Both the position numbers and the translations under genes were made by a program. Positions 1 to 7,768 of a stretch of DNA of 64,000 nucleotides are shown piece by piece; position 1 is the stretch's first letter; the number at the start of each line of letters is the position of its first letter. This DNA is from GCA-2698665 sp047611265 (GTDB lineage: Bacteria > Pseudomonadota > Gammaproteobacteria > GCA-002705445 > GCA-002716945): the NCBI GenBank assembly GCA_047611265.1, contig JBLFWM010000007.1, positions 1 through 64,000 on the forward strand. Direction: 5' to 3'. The notes beneath the pieces are model-generated. The model was not told the origin of the DNA. It ran no database searches and worked only from the letters and a program-made list of their open reading frames with translations.

Positions 1-2
1 CA

Positions 3-239
3 CCAACTAAAGTAACTGCAAAAAAAAGCACAGCTACTAAAGCGACTGCAAAAAAAAGCACTGAAGCTAAAGTAACTGCAAAAAAAAGCACAGCTACTAA
101 AGCGACTGCAAAAAAAAGCACAGCTACTAAAGCGACTGCAAAAAAAACCACTGAAGCTAAAGTAACTGCAAAAAAAAGCACAGCTACTAAAGCGACTGCA
201 AAAAAAAGTACTGAAGCTAAGGCAGCAAAAAAGAAAAAC
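3..239 (+). repeat. 30-bp in-frame tandem repeat encoding the S10 N-terminal extension
   Basis: Eight consecutive 30-bp units are visible (the first is cut to 27 bp by the window edge). Two unit types alternate irregularly, encoding TATKATAKKS and TEAKVTAKKS. Unit boundaries fall at 30, 60, 90, 120, 150, 180 and 210. Several copies are identical at the nucleotide level, which suggests recent duplication and possible copy-number variation. The last unit (210-239) is degenerate and leads into the S10 core. The 30-bp period keeps the reading frame. Confidence 0.95.
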
Positions 240-545
240 ACCCAAACTATTAGAATAAGATTAAAAACATTTGACCATAAACTTATAGATTTATCAGCAA
301 AAGAAATTGTTGAAACGGCAAAAAGAACTGGGGCTCGAGTACTAGGACCTATTCCATTGCCTACCAGAAAAGAAAGATTTACTATATTAGTATCCCCTCA
401 TGTAGATAAGGATGCTCGTGATCAATATGAGATTAGAACACACAAAAGACTGATGGATATCGTTGAGCCTACGGATAAAACTGTGGATGCTTTAATGAAA
501 TTAGACCTTGCTGCTGGCGTTGATGTTAAAATAGAATTAAATTAA
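3..545 (+). CDS. rpsJ: 30S ribosomal protein S10 with repetitive N-terminal extension (5' end outside window)
   Basis: S10 (NusE) is a 30S head protein that also works with NusB in transcription antitermination. The conserved core runs from about 240 to the stop at 543-545 (101 codons, close to the family's usual length), with landmarks ARVLGPIPLPTRKERF and DQYEIRTHKRL. The same frame stays open to the window edge and adds at least 79 codons in front of the core, made of 10-residue Lys/Ala/Thr repeats such as TATKATAKKS and TEAKVTAKKS. S10 normally starts a few residues before the core, so this extension is unusual. The true start lies upstream of the window. First gene of the ribosomal block; rplC follows after 109 bp. 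The S10 assignment is certain; the role of the extension is unknown. Confidence 0.95.
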   Translation, partial: PTKVTAKKSTATKATAKKSTEAKVTAKKSTATKATAKKSTATKATAKKTTEAKVTAKKSTATKATAKKSTEAKAAKKKNTQTIRIRLKTFDHKLIDLSAKEIVETAKRTGARVLGPIPLPTRKERFTILVSPHVDKDARDQYEIRTHKRLMDIVEPTDKTVDALMKLDLAAGVDVKIELN

Positions 546-575
546 CATTTTTCGTTAAAAATCATACATAAAAAA

Positions 576-597
576 CTGAATATATGTTAAGATTCAG
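576..597 (+). other. Small inverted repeat between rpsJ and rplC
   Basis: CTGAAT (576-581) and ATTCAG (592-597) can form a 6-bp stem with a 10-nt loop in the 109-bp gap before rplC. There is no T-tract, so it is not an obvious terminator. It could be a processing or regulatory hairpin, or chance in AT-rich sequence. Confidence 0.25.
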
Positions 598-654
598 CAC
601 ATTTTACGTATAAAACAGTATTATAACTAACTTTATCATTTTGAGGATAATAAA

Positions 655-1413
655 ATGAGTATGGGTATTATAGGCCAGAAGGCCGGAATGACTAGAATAT
701 TTGACAGCACAGGCATATCTGTCCCAGTTACTGCAATCAGTGTTTCCCCTACTCAAATCACACAAATTAAAACATTAGAGAAAGATGGCTATAAAGCTGT
801 ACAAGTATCTTATGGTCAGAAAAAAGAATCTAAAGTAAATAAAGCTGTCCTTGGACATTACAAGAAAGCTGCAGTATCTCCTGGTAAAGGACTAATGGAG
901 TTTAGACTGAACGACAAAGAGATGGAAGGTTTAGAAATCGGAAAATCAATTGATTTAAGTTTATTTAAAGTTGGAGAACATGTTGATATTACAGGAACTA
1001 CACTTGGTAAAGGTTTTCAGGGTGGAGTAAAACGTCATCATTTTGCAACTCAAGATGCTACACATGGTAATTCATTATCACATCGTGCTCTTGGTGCTAC
1101 AGGTCAATGTCAAGATCCTGGACGTGTATTCAAAGGTAAAAAAATGGCTGGTCAGTTAGGTAACGTTAGAAATACAATTCAAAATTTAGTAATAGTTAAA
1201 ATTCTTTTAGATGACAATACAATTTTAGTAAAAGGATCAATACCTGGACATGACGGATCAAACGTAATTATTAAACCAACTAGAAAAAAATATACTCCTA
1301 GAGAAATATTAACAATTGAAGAAACTGTTGTAGAAGAAGTTAAGGCAGCAGCTCCAAGTAAAGAATCAAAACCTGTTGAAAATGTAAAAACAGAAAAAGG
1401 AACTAAAGAATAA
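655..1413 (+). CDS. rplC: 50S ribosomal protein L3 with C-terminal extension
   Basis: L3 is an early-assembly 23S rRNA-binding protein of the large subunit. It opens with GIIGQKAGMTRIF and carries the conserved THGNSLSHRALGATGQ loop, whose Gln is the residue methylated by PrmB in E. coli. A GAGGA Shine-Dalgarno at 643-647 lies 7 nt before the ATG. At 252 residues it is about 40 longer than typical L3: residues 214-252 form a charged, low-complexity tail rich in Glu, Lys and Ala that has no counterpart in E. coli L3. The second gene of the block; rplD starts 4 nt after its stop. Confidence 0.97.
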   Translation: MSMGIIGQKAGMTRIFDSTGISVPVTAISVSPTQITQIKTLEKDGYKAVQVSYGQKKESKVNKAVLGHYKKAAVSPGKGLMEFRLNDKEMEGLEIGKSIDLSLFKVGEHVDITGTTLGKGFQGGVKRHHFATQDATHGNSLSHRALGATGQCQDPGRVFKGKKMAGQLGNVRNTIQNLVIVKILLDDNTILVKGSIPGHDGSNVIIKPTRKKYTPREILTIEETVVEEVKAAAPSKESKPVENVKTEKGTKE

Positions 1414-1417
1414 TAAA

Positions 1418-1996
1418 ATGCCTGCAATAGATTTAAATAAGATATTTAGTAAAGAGTTTAATGAGTCGCTTGTTCATCAGGTTGCGACTGACTATATGTC
1501 AAATCAACGTTCTGGCACAAAAGCACAGAAAAATAGATCAGCAGTAAGTGGTGGTGGCGCAAAACCTAGACCTCAAAAAGGTTCTGGTAGAGCAAGAGCT
1601 GGAACAACAAGAGGTCCAATCTGGAGAAAAGGTGGAGTAACATTCGCTGCATCACCAAAAGATTATAATAAAAAGATTAATAAAAAAATGTATAAAAACG
1701 CAATGAATTGTATTTTTTCTGAGTTAAATAGAAAAGAGCGTTTATTTTGCGTAGAAGATTTTAATGTTACAGAGCCAAAAACGAAAGCATTTGTAGCAGA
1801 GTTAACAAAACTAAAAATAACAAATACGTTACTTATAGTTCACGAAGGAAAAATAAATGTTTTCTTAGCTGGAAGAAATCTTAAAAATGTAGAGATAGTG
1901 AGCCCACTCGGAATGAACCCTTATAATTTAATGAGATATGATAATGTGATTATTGACTCGGCGATACTTGATAAGGTACAAGGTATGACATCATGA
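1418..1996 (+). CDS. rplD: 50S ribosomal protein L4
   Basis: L4 binds 23S rRNA and lines the peptide exit tunnel; in E. coli it also represses the S10 operon. The extended-loop motif GSGRARAGTTRGPIWR is well conserved, and the 192-residue length is close to the usual 201. The ATG at 1418 follows the rplC stop by 4 nt and the 3' end overlaps rplW by 4 nt (ATGA), indicating translational coupling. The S10 leader on which L4 would act lies outside the window, so autoregulation cannot be judged. Confidence 0.97.
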   Translation: MPAIDLNKIFSKEFNESLVHQVATDYMSNQRSGTKAQKNRSAVSGGGAKPRPQKGSGRARAGTTRGPIWRKGGVTFAASPKDYNKKINKKMYKNAMNCIFSELNRKERLFCVEDFNVTEPKTKAFVAELTKLKITNTLLIVHEGKINVFLAGRNLKNVEIVSPLGMNPYNLMRYDNVIIDSAILDKVQGMTS

Positions 1997-2295
1997 ATAA
2001 TGAGAGATTAATGAACATAATTGTTTCACCGCGTATTTCTGAAAAAGCAACAGCAAAGGCTGACTTAGAAAAACAACATGTATTTTCAGTACTAAAAGAT
2101 GCTAATAAATTAGAAGTAAAAAAAGCTGTTGAAAAAATGTTTGAAGTTAAAGTAGAACAAGTACGTTTATTAAATGTACCAGGAAAACTAAAAAGAGTTG
2201 GAAGAAAATTCGGTAAAACTAAAGATTGGAAAAAAGCATACGTTAAACTTAAAGAAGGTTATGACATAAGCTATGGAGAATTAGAGGCTAAGTAA
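1993..2295 (+). CDS. rplW: 50S ribosomal protein L23
   Basis: L23 sits at the tunnel exit and docks trigger factor, SRP and the translocon. Its 100 residues match the E. coli length, with the conserved opening IIVSPRISEKAT and the tail GKTKDWKKAYVKLKEG. Its ATG overlaps the rplD stop by 4 nt and its stop shares one base with the rplB start, so it is tightly coupled on both sides. Nothing unusual was seen. Confidence 0.97.
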   Translation: MNNERLMNIIVSPRISEKATAKADLEKQHVFSVLKDANKLEVKKAVEKMFEVKVEQVRLLNVPGKLKRVGRKFGKTKDWKKAYVKLKEGYDISYGELEAK

Positions 2296-3131
2296 TGGCA
2301 TTAATAAGATCAAAACCAACTTCTCCGGGAGTAAGACACAAAGTCAAAATTAGTAGCCCTGAGCTTCACAAAGGTAAGCCATGCGAAGCATTAATAGCTA
2401 AACTTAGTAAGACTGGTGGTAGAAATAATAAAGGTAGGATAACTACTAGACACATCGGTGGTGGACACAAAAGAAGTTACCGTATAATTGATTTTAAACG
2501 CGATAAAGACAATATTGCAGCAAAAGTTGAAAGACTTGAGTATGATCCAAACAGAAATGCTCATATAGCATTACTGTTGTACATAGATGGAGAGCGTAGA
2601 TATATTATCGCTCCTAAGAATATTAAACCTGGAGATCCAATAATATCTGGTGAAGCATCACCAATAGCAATCGGAAATTCGTTACCAATGAAAAATATAC
2701 CAGTTGGTACACAGGTTCATTGTATTGAAATGAAACCTGAGAAAGGTGCTCAAATTGCAAGAAGTGCTGGTACTTCTGCTCAGATAGCAGCTATAGAGGG
2801 AGAATACGTCACTATCAAATTAAGATCTGGTGAAATGAGAAAAATATTCTCTAAGTGTAAAGCTACTATTGGCGAAGTTGGTAATAGTGAATTTAATTTA
2901 CAATCACTCGGTAAAGCAGGTGCTAAAAGATGGCTTGGTGTTAGACCTACTGTTAGAGGAGTAGCAATGAATCCTATTGATCATCCACATGGTGGTGGTG
3001 AAGGAAAAACATCTGGTGGTAGACATCCTGTTTCTCCATGGGGAACACCTACTAAGGGTTATAAAACAAGATCTAATAAAAGAACAGATAACATGATAGT
3101 TAGACGTAGATCTAACAAGAAAAGGAAATAA
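2295..3131 (+). CDS. rplB: 50S ribosomal protein L2
   Basis: L2 is a primary 23S rRNA-binding protein needed for subunit association and the peptidyl-transferase centre. At 278 residues it has the family length, with the universal HPHGGGEG and SGGRHPVSPWG motifs near the C terminus, including the conserved histidine linked to peptidyl transfer. Start and stop overlap with rplW is TAATG. rpsS follows 2 nt downstream in standard S10-operon order. Confidence 0.98.
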   Translation: MALIRSKPTSPGVRHKVKISSPELHKGKPCEALIAKLSKTGGRNNKGRITTRHIGGGHKRSYRIIDFKRDKDNIAAKVERLEYDPNRNAHIALLLYIDGERRYIIAPKNIKPGDPIISGEASPIAIGNSLPMKNIPVGTQVHCIEMKPEKGAQIARSAGTSAQIAAIEGEYVTIKLRSGEMRKIFSKCKATIGEVGNSEFNLQSLGKAGAKRWLGVRPTVRGVAMNPIDHPHGGGEGKTSGGRHPVSPWGTPTKGYKTRSNKRTDNMIVRRRSNKKRK

Positions 3132-3133
3132 TT

Positions 3134-3412
3134 ATGGCAAGATCACTTAAAAAAGGACCTTTCATTGATTATCATTTACAAGCTAAAGTTGATAAAGCTG
3201 TAGAGAATAATGATAAAAAACCAATTAAGACATGGTCAAGAAGATCTGTTATATCGCCAGATATGGTTGGTCTAACAATCGGAGTTCATAATGGAAAACA
3301 ACATGTGCCTGTATATGTTACTGAGAACATGGTTGGTCATAAATTAGGTGAATTTTCGCCAACAAGATTATTTAAAGGACATTCTGGAGATAGAAAAGCT
3401 AAGGCTACGTAA
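3134..3412 (+). CDS. rpsS: 30S ribosomal protein S19
   Basis: S19 is a 30S head protein that contacts S13 and tRNA. The sequence starts MARSLKKGPFIDYHL and ends with KLGEFSPTRLFKGHSGD, both family hallmarks, and 92 residues is the expected length. It sits between rplB and rplV as in other bacteria, with a 4-nt gap before the rplV ATG. Confidence 0.98.
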   Translation: MARSLKKGPFIDYHLQAKVDKAVENNDKKPIKTWSRRSVISPDMVGLTIGVHNGKQHVPVYVTENMVGHKLGEFSPTRLFKGHSGDRKAKAT

Positions 3413-3416
3413 GATT

Positions 3417-3758
3417 ATGAATACACGTGCAATATTAAAATACCAAAGAATTTCTGCCCAGAAAGCCAGACTTGTGGCTAATGTTATTAGAGGCTTAAAA
3501 GTAGACAAGGCAATTGAATTTCTAACTTTCAATAACAAGAAAGCATCTAGAATGATATTGAAAGTATTGGAATCAGCCGTAGCCAATGCTGAGAATAATA
3601 ATTCTCATGACATTGATGATTTAATGGTTAAGAATATTTTAGTAGACGAAGGCCCTACGCAAAAAAGACATATGCCAAGAGCTCGAGGAAGAGTAAACGA
3701 AATTTTAAAAAGAAGCAGTCACATAACAGTAATTGTTTCAGATGGTAAAGAGGTTTAA
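3417..3758 (+). CDS. rplV: 50S ribosomal protein L22
   Basis: L22 binds 23S rRNA and its beta-hairpin lines the exit tunnel, where macrolide-resistance changes arise. The ATG at 3417 was chosen, giving MNTRAILKYQRISAQKARL and 113 residues (E. coli has 110). The open frame continues upstream to 3348, but that part lies inside rpsS and has no L22 similarity. The C-terminal loop motif RHMPRARGRVNEI is intact. Confidence 0.97.
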   Translation: MNTRAILKYQRISAQKARLVANVIRGLKVDKAIEFLTFNNKKASRMILKVLESAVANAENNNSHDIDDLMVKNILVDEGPTQKRHMPRARGRVNEILKRSSHITVIVSDGKEV

Positions 3759-3760
3759 TT

Positions 3761-4450
3761 ATGGGACAGAAAGTACATCCACACGGATATAGACTAGGAA
3801 TAACAACTGATTGGAATTCCAAATGGTATGCTGATTCTAGGGAGTTCTCAAAATTTTTATTAGAAGATATTAAGGTTAGAGATTATTTGAGAGCTACATT
3901 AAAGCATGCATCTATTAGTAGAATCTTAATTGAAAGACCAACTAAAGAAGCAATTATAACTGTGTACTCATCTAGGCCTGGAATAGTCATTGGGAAAAAA
4001 GGCGAGGATATAGATAAATATAGAAATAAGATTTCGTTAATCATGGGATTACCAAAAAATAAAATTAAACTAAATGTTAAAGAGATTAGAAAACCAGAGT
4101 TAGATGCTCACTTAGTTGCGGAAGGAATTGCTCAGCAGTTAGAGAGAAGAATAATGTATAGAAGAGCAATGAAAAGAGCGGTAACAAATACGATTAGACT
4201 TGGGGCATTAGGAATTAAAGTTAATGTTGGTGGAAGATTAAATGGTGCAGAGATTGCAAGAAGTGAGTGGTATAGAGAAGGACGAGTGCCTTTACACACA
4301 CTCAAGGCAAATATTGACTATGGGGTTGCAGAAGCAATGACAACGTATGGCATTATTGGTATTAAAGTATGGATACATCATGCAGATGATTCAGATAATA
4401 CTAAAGAATCTCATAAGAAAATGAACAAGAATACTGTTAGTGGTAAATAG
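3761..4450 (+). CDS. rpsC: 30S ribosomal protein S3
   Basis: S3 lies at the mRNA entry site of the 30S subunit and has mRNA-unwinding activity. It opens MGQKVHPHGYRLGI and has the KH domain with the SRPGIVIGKKGEDI loop around residues 77-90, followed by the C-terminal domain (NTIRLGALGIKVNVGGRL). At 229 residues it has the usual size. It starts 2 nt after rplV and is followed by rplP at 2 nt. Confidence 0.98.
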   Translation: MGQKVHPHGYRLGITTDWNSKWYADSREFSKFLLEDIKVRDYLRATLKHASISRILIERPTKEAIITVYSSRPGIVIGKKGEDIDKYRNKISLIMGLPKNKIKLNVKEIRKPELDAHLVAEGIAQQLERRIMYRRAMKRAVTNTIRLGALGIKVNVGGRLNGAEIARSEWYREGRVPLHTLKANIDYGVAEAMTTYGIIGIKVWIHHADDSDNTKESHKKMNKNTVSGK

Positions 4451-4452
4451 AT

Positions 4453-4866
4453 ATGTTACAACCAAAAAAAACTAAGTATAGAAAGCAGCAAAAAGGTAAA
4501 CTCAGAGGGTTTGCAACATCTGGAGCTAAAGTAAGTTTTGGAGAATTTGGTCTTAAAGCTATTACGCGTGGAAGAGTAACAGCTAGACAGATAGAAGCTG
4601 CCAGAAGAGCAATGACAAGATATATAAAACGTGGTGGAAAAATTTGGATCCGTATATTCCCAGATGTTCCTATAACTAAAAAACCAGTTGAAGTCAGGAT
4701 GGGTAAAGGGAAAGGTAACGTAGAGTATTGGGCGGCTAAAGTACAACCTGGAAAAGTATTATATGAGATGGAAGGAGTAACTGAAGAGGTAGCAAGAGAA
4801 GCGTTTAGATTAGCTTCGGCAAAATTACCAGTTATAACTACTTTCATAACTAGGGCAATAATGTAA
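4453..4866 (+). CDS. rplP: 50S ribosomal protein L16
   Basis: L16 organises the A-site region of the large subunit. It opens MLQPKKTKYRKQQKGKLRG and carries the conserved IRIFPDVPITKKP and RMGKGKGNVEYW segments; the latter holds the Arg that is hydroxylated in E. coli L16. Length is 137 residues against 136 in E. coli. The stop shares a base with the rpmC start (TAATG). Confidence 0.98.
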   Translation: MLQPKKTKYRKQQKGKLRGFATSGAKVSFGEFGLKAITRGRVTARQIEAARRAMTRYIKRGGKIWIRIFPDVPITKKPVEVRMGKGKGNVEYWAAKVQPGKVLYEMEGVTEEVAREAFRLASAKLPVITTFITRAIM

Positions 4867-5063
4867 TGAAAACTGAAGAATATAGAAAGAAAACTAATGC
4901 TGAACTTTTGCAAGAGCTGGATGGTCTAGTTAAGGAAAGATTCACATTGCGTATACAGAGAGGAACAGGATTAAATCCTAAACCTCACTTATTTTCTATA
5001 AATAAAAGAAGCATAGCTAGAATTAAAACTATATTGAATGAGAAAAAAGCAGATGGAAAATAA
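4866..5063 (+). CDS. rpmC: 50S ribosomal protein L29
   Basis: L29 lies by the tunnel exit next to L23. The 65-residue helical-hairpin protein shows the typical ELLQELDGLVKERFTLRIQR and ends with IARIKTILNEKK. It overlaps rplP by one base and the rpsQ start by 11 nt, so all three are coupled. Nothing unusual was seen. Confidence 0.96.
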   Translation: MKTEEYRKKTNAELLQELDGLVKERFTLRIQRGTGLNPKPHLFSINKRSIARIKTILNEKKADGK

Positions 5064-5295
5064 AAAAGCAAAAATAATATTAGCTAAAGTATTTAGTAAT
5101 AAAATGGATAAGTCTGCAACTGTAATAGTTGAGAGACAAATAAAACATCCAGTAAATGGAAAATTTATCAAAAGGACAAGTAAATTTCATATTCATGATG
5201 AAAATAATGAATGTGTAATTGGGCAGCAAGTTCGTATACAACAAACAAGACCAATTTCAAAAACAAAGTTTTGGACTTTGGTTAAGGAAGATTAG
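5053..5295 (+). CDS. rpsQ: 30S ribosomal protein S17
   Basis: S17 is a primary 16S rRNA-binding OB-fold protein. The ATG at 5053 gives MENKKAKIILAKVFSNKMDK and 80 residues, aligning with the E. coli protein (84). A longer frame from 5038 is possible but only adds residues overlapping rpmC. The conserved HPVNGKFIKRTSKFHIHDE and SKTKFWTLVK segments are present. rplN follows after a 9-nt gap. Confidence 0.96.
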   Translation: MENKKAKIILAKVFSNKMDKSATVIVERQIKHPVNGKFIKRTSKFHIHDENNECVIGQQVRIQQTRPISKTKFWTLVKED

Positions 5296-5304
5296 AGAAA
5301 TAAA

Positions 5305-5673
5305 ATGATACAAATGCAAACTACATTAGTCTCGGCAGACAACAGCGGCGCAAAGAAATTAATGTGTATAAAAGTATTGGGTGGCTCGCATAGAAGATAT
5401 GCATCTATTGGTGATGTTATAAAAGTCTCTATAAAAGATGCGATTCCTAAAGGTAAAGTTAAGAAAGGTGAAGTATATAACGCAGTAGTAGTGAGAACTA
5501 AAAAAGCAATTAAAAGGCCTGATGGGTCAGCTATAAGATTTGACAGTAATGCGTGTGTTTTGCTAAGTGCTAAATTAGAACCACTTGGAACACGTATATT
5601 CGGACCTGTTACAAGAGAATTAAGAGCGTTAACGTTTATGAAAATTGTATCGTTAGCTCCAGAGGTATTATGA
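5305..5673 (+). CDS. rplN: 50S ribosomal protein L14
   Basis: L14 is at the subunit interface and contacts the silencing factor RsfS, which is also encoded in this window (34.1 kb). The 122 residues match the family in length, with ADNSGAKKLMCIKVLGG at the N terminus and GTRIFGPVTRELR near the end. First gene of the spc-type segment; its stop overlaps the rplX start by 4 nt. Confidence 0.98.
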   Translation: MIQMQTTLVSADNSGAKKLMCIKVLGGSHRRYASIGDVIKVSIKDAIPKGKVKKGEVYNAVVVRTKKAIKRPDGSAIRFDSNACVLLSAKLEPLGTRIFGPVTRELRALTFMKIVSLAPEVL

Positions 5674-5987
5674 ATAAGTTAAAGAAAGGCGATTCAGTAA
5701 TTGTAATTGCAGGGAAAGATAAAGGTAAGAAAGGAGAAATTCTTAAAGTTATTGAGCCTAATAAATTGTTAATTGCAAATATTAATTTAGCAAAGAAACA
5801 TGTGAAGCCAAACCCTAATAAACAAGAGAGTGGTGGAATTATTGAAAAAGAGATGCCTATCCAAATCTCAAATGTAATGATTTTAAATCCGATTTCTAAA
5901 AAAGGTGATCGTGTTGGGATGAAAACATTAGAAAATGGTAAAAGAGTTAGGATATATAAATCTAGTCAAGAGGTTATAGATATTTAG
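5670..5987 (+). CDS. rplX: 50S ribosomal protein L24
   Basis: L24 is an assembly initiator that binds the 5' part of 23S rRNA. It contains a KOW motif (KKGDSVIVIAGKDKGKKGEI) at residues 5-24 and is 105 residues long, as expected. It overlaps rplN by 4 nt and is followed directly by rplE. Nothing unusual was seen. Confidence 0.97.
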   Translation: MNKLKKGDSVIVIAGKDKGKKGEILKVIEPNKLLIANINLAKKHVKPNPNKQESGGIIEKEMPIQISNVMILNPISKKGDRVGMKTLENGKRVRIYKSSQEVIDI

Positions 5988-5988
5988 T

Positions 5989-6525
5989 ATGAACACATAT
6001 AATGAATTTTATAGAGATAATATTGTGCCAGCCTTGATGGAAGTATTAAAGGTTAAGTCGCCAATGAATGTTCCTAAATTAACAAAGATTACCCTGAATA
6101 TGGGATTAGGTTCTGCAGTGAGTGATAAAAAAGTATTAGAGTCAGCCCAAGCTGAATTAACTCAAATAAGCGGACAAAAAGCAGTTTTAACATATGCAAA
6201 AAAATCAATTGCTAACTTTAAGTTAAGAGAAGGTATGCCGATTGGGTGTAAAGTCACACTTAGAAATGAAAAAATGTATGATTTCTTTGAAAAACTTATT
6301 AAAATCTCACTACCAAGAACACGTGACTTTAGGGGTTTAAACCCTAATTCGTTTGATGGTAGAGGTAATTACACATTAGGTGTAAAGGAACACATTATTT
6401 TCCCAGAAATAGATTTTGATAGGATAGATAGAATCAAAGGGCTAGATATTACAATTACTACTAATGCTAAAAATAATCAGGAGGCAATGGAGCTTTTTAA
6501 GCAATTTAATTTTCCATTTAAATAA
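5989..6525 (+). CDS. rplE: 50S ribosomal protein L5
   Basis: L5 binds 5S rRNA and contacts the P-site tRNA in the central protuberance. Diagnostic segments are KITLNMGLG, FKLREGMPIGCKVTLR and TRDFRGLN, and its 178 residues match the E. coli 179. Start one base after the rplX stop; rpsN follows by 2 nt. Confidence 0.98.
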   Translation: MNTYNEFYRDNIVPALMEVLKVKSPMNVPKLTKITLNMGLGSAVSDKKVLESAQAELTQISGQKAVLTYAKKSIANFKLREGMPIGCKVTLRNEKMYDFFEKLIKISLPRTRDFRGLNPNSFDGRGNYTLGVKEHIIFPEIDFDRIDRIKGLDITITTNAKNNQEAMELFKQFNFPFK

Positions 6526-6527
6526 TT

Positions 6528-6833
6528 ATGGCTAAACTTTCAATAATTCAAAGAGAAAAAAAACGCGCAATATGTGTATTAAAGTATGCGACTAAAAGAG
6601 ATGCTCTCAAAGAACAGCTAAAAAATCCTGACTTAGAGATGGAAGAATTGCTGTTGCTTAGAAAAAAACTACAAAAATTACCTATTAACTCGGCAGCTAT
6701 CAGACAAAGAAATAGATGTGCTTTGACTGGAAGACCAAGAGGAGTTTATAGAAAATTTGGATTAGGAAGATCTAAGCTAAGAAAAGCTGCGATGAGGGGC
6801 GATATACCTGGTTTAACTAAGGCGAGTTGGTAA
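6528..6833 (+). CDS. rpsN: 30S ribosomal protein S14 (zinc-free long form)
   Basis: S14 completes the 30S head. At 101 residues it is the long C-minus form without the two CxxC zinc pairs of the short form; the C-terminal RNRCALTGRPRGVYRKFGLGR segment region is typical (about residues 61-81). Position between rplE and rpsH is standard. It ends just before the rpsH ATG. Confidence 0.97.
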   Translation: MAKLSIIQREKKRAICVLKYATKRDALKEQLKNPDLEMEELLLLRKKLQKLPINSAAIRQRNRCALTGRPRGVYRKFGLGRSKLRKAAMRGDIPGLTKASW

Positions 6834-6838
6834 AAATT

Positions 6839-7231
6839 ATGAGCATGAGCGATACAATAGCAGATTTGTTAACGAGAATAAGAAACGGACAGAGTGCAGA
6901 AAAAGAAGCAGTAACTATGCCTTTTTCAAAAATGAAACTTTCTATCTGCAAGGTTCTTGAGAATGAGGGTTATATTGATTCCACTGAGGTATCTGGCGAT
7001 CTTAAAAAAGAGTTAACAGTATTATTGAAATATTATGAAGGTAAGCCGGTTATAGAAAATATTAAAAGAATTAGTAAACCTAGTCTTCGTATTTTTAAAC
7101 CTGCAAAACAAGTACCAAACGTAAGGAATGGGTTAGGAATATGTATTGTTTCAACATCGCATGGAGTGATGACTGACAAAGAAGCTCGTGAAAAGAATTA
7201 TGGAGGTGAGATAATTTGCATTGTCTCATAA
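6839..7231 (+). CDS. rpsH: 30S ribosomal protein S8
   Basis: S8 is a primary 16S rRNA-binding protein and the translational repressor of the spc operon in E. coli. The ATG at 6839 gives MSMSDTIADLLTRIRNGQ and exactly 130 residues, as in E. coli. A TTG at 6827 would add four residues inside rpsN and is less likely. The C-terminal STSHGVMTDKEA and GGEIICIVS segments are conserved. Confidence 0.97.
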   Translation: MSMSDTIADLLTRIRNGQSAEKEAVTMPFSKMKLSICKVLENEGYIDSTEVSGDLKKELTVLLKYYEGKPVIENIKRISKPSLRIFKPAKQVPNVRNGLGICIVSTSHGVMTDKEAREKNYGGEIICIVS

Positions 7232-7240
7232 GTATAAAAA

Positions 7241-7768
7241 ATGTCTAAAATAGCAAGTAAGCCAATCCAAATACCTGAAAGTATTAAATTCGTTATTAAT
7301 GAGAATTTAATTAATATTGAAGGTCCAATGGGGAAACTCTCTTTTGAGAAACACTCTAATATCACTGTGGATGTAAAAGATGGTTTTGCTCAAGTAAAAA
7401 CTGAAGACGCAGATTGTATACCATTGTCTGGAACTACAAGAGCTTTGCTTGCCAATATGGTTCATGGTGTTACCAGTAACTGGGTTAAGAAATTAAAAAT
7501 GATTGGAGTTGGTTATAGAGCAAAAGCTGATTTACAAAAATTAGAGCTAACCGTGGGTTTTTCTCACCCCGTTGTTTATCCAGTGCCAGAGGGTTTAAAA
7601 ATTGAAACACCTACTCAAACTGAGATAGTTATTACTGGTGTTGATAAACAAAAAGTTGGACAAGCTGCTGCAGAAATAAGAGCATATAGACCTCCTGAAC
7701 CTTATAAAGGAAAAGGTATTAGATATGAAGATGAAGAAGTTATTAAAAAAGAGGCTAAGAAAAAATGA
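7241..7768 (+). CDS. rplF: 50S ribosomal protein L6
   Basis: L6 lies near the GTPase-associated centre at the sarcin-ricin loop. The 175 residues include the conserved GPMGKLS near residue 29 and the C-terminal signature RAYRPPEPYKGKGIRYEDE. The coding region ends with a Lys-rich tail that overlaps the rplR start by 4 nt. Nothing unusual was seen. Confidence 0.97.
   Translation: MSKIASKPIQIPESIKFVINENLINIEGPMGKLSFEKHSNITVDVKDGFAQVKTEDADCIPLSGTTRALLANMVHGVTSNWVKKLKMIGVGYRAKADLQKLELTVGFSHPVVYPVPEGLKIETPTQTEIVITGVDKQKVGQAAAEIRAYRPPEPYKGKGIRYEDEEVIKKEAKKK

Noticed and set aside
1..239. CRISPR-like periodicity at the window start
   Set aside because: The 30-bp repeats are contiguous with no spacers and are in frame with rpsJ, so this is a coding tandem repeat.
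3348..3416. N-terminal extension of rplV
   Set aside because: The extra codons lie in rpsS and have no L22 similarity; the ATG at 3417 gives the normal length.
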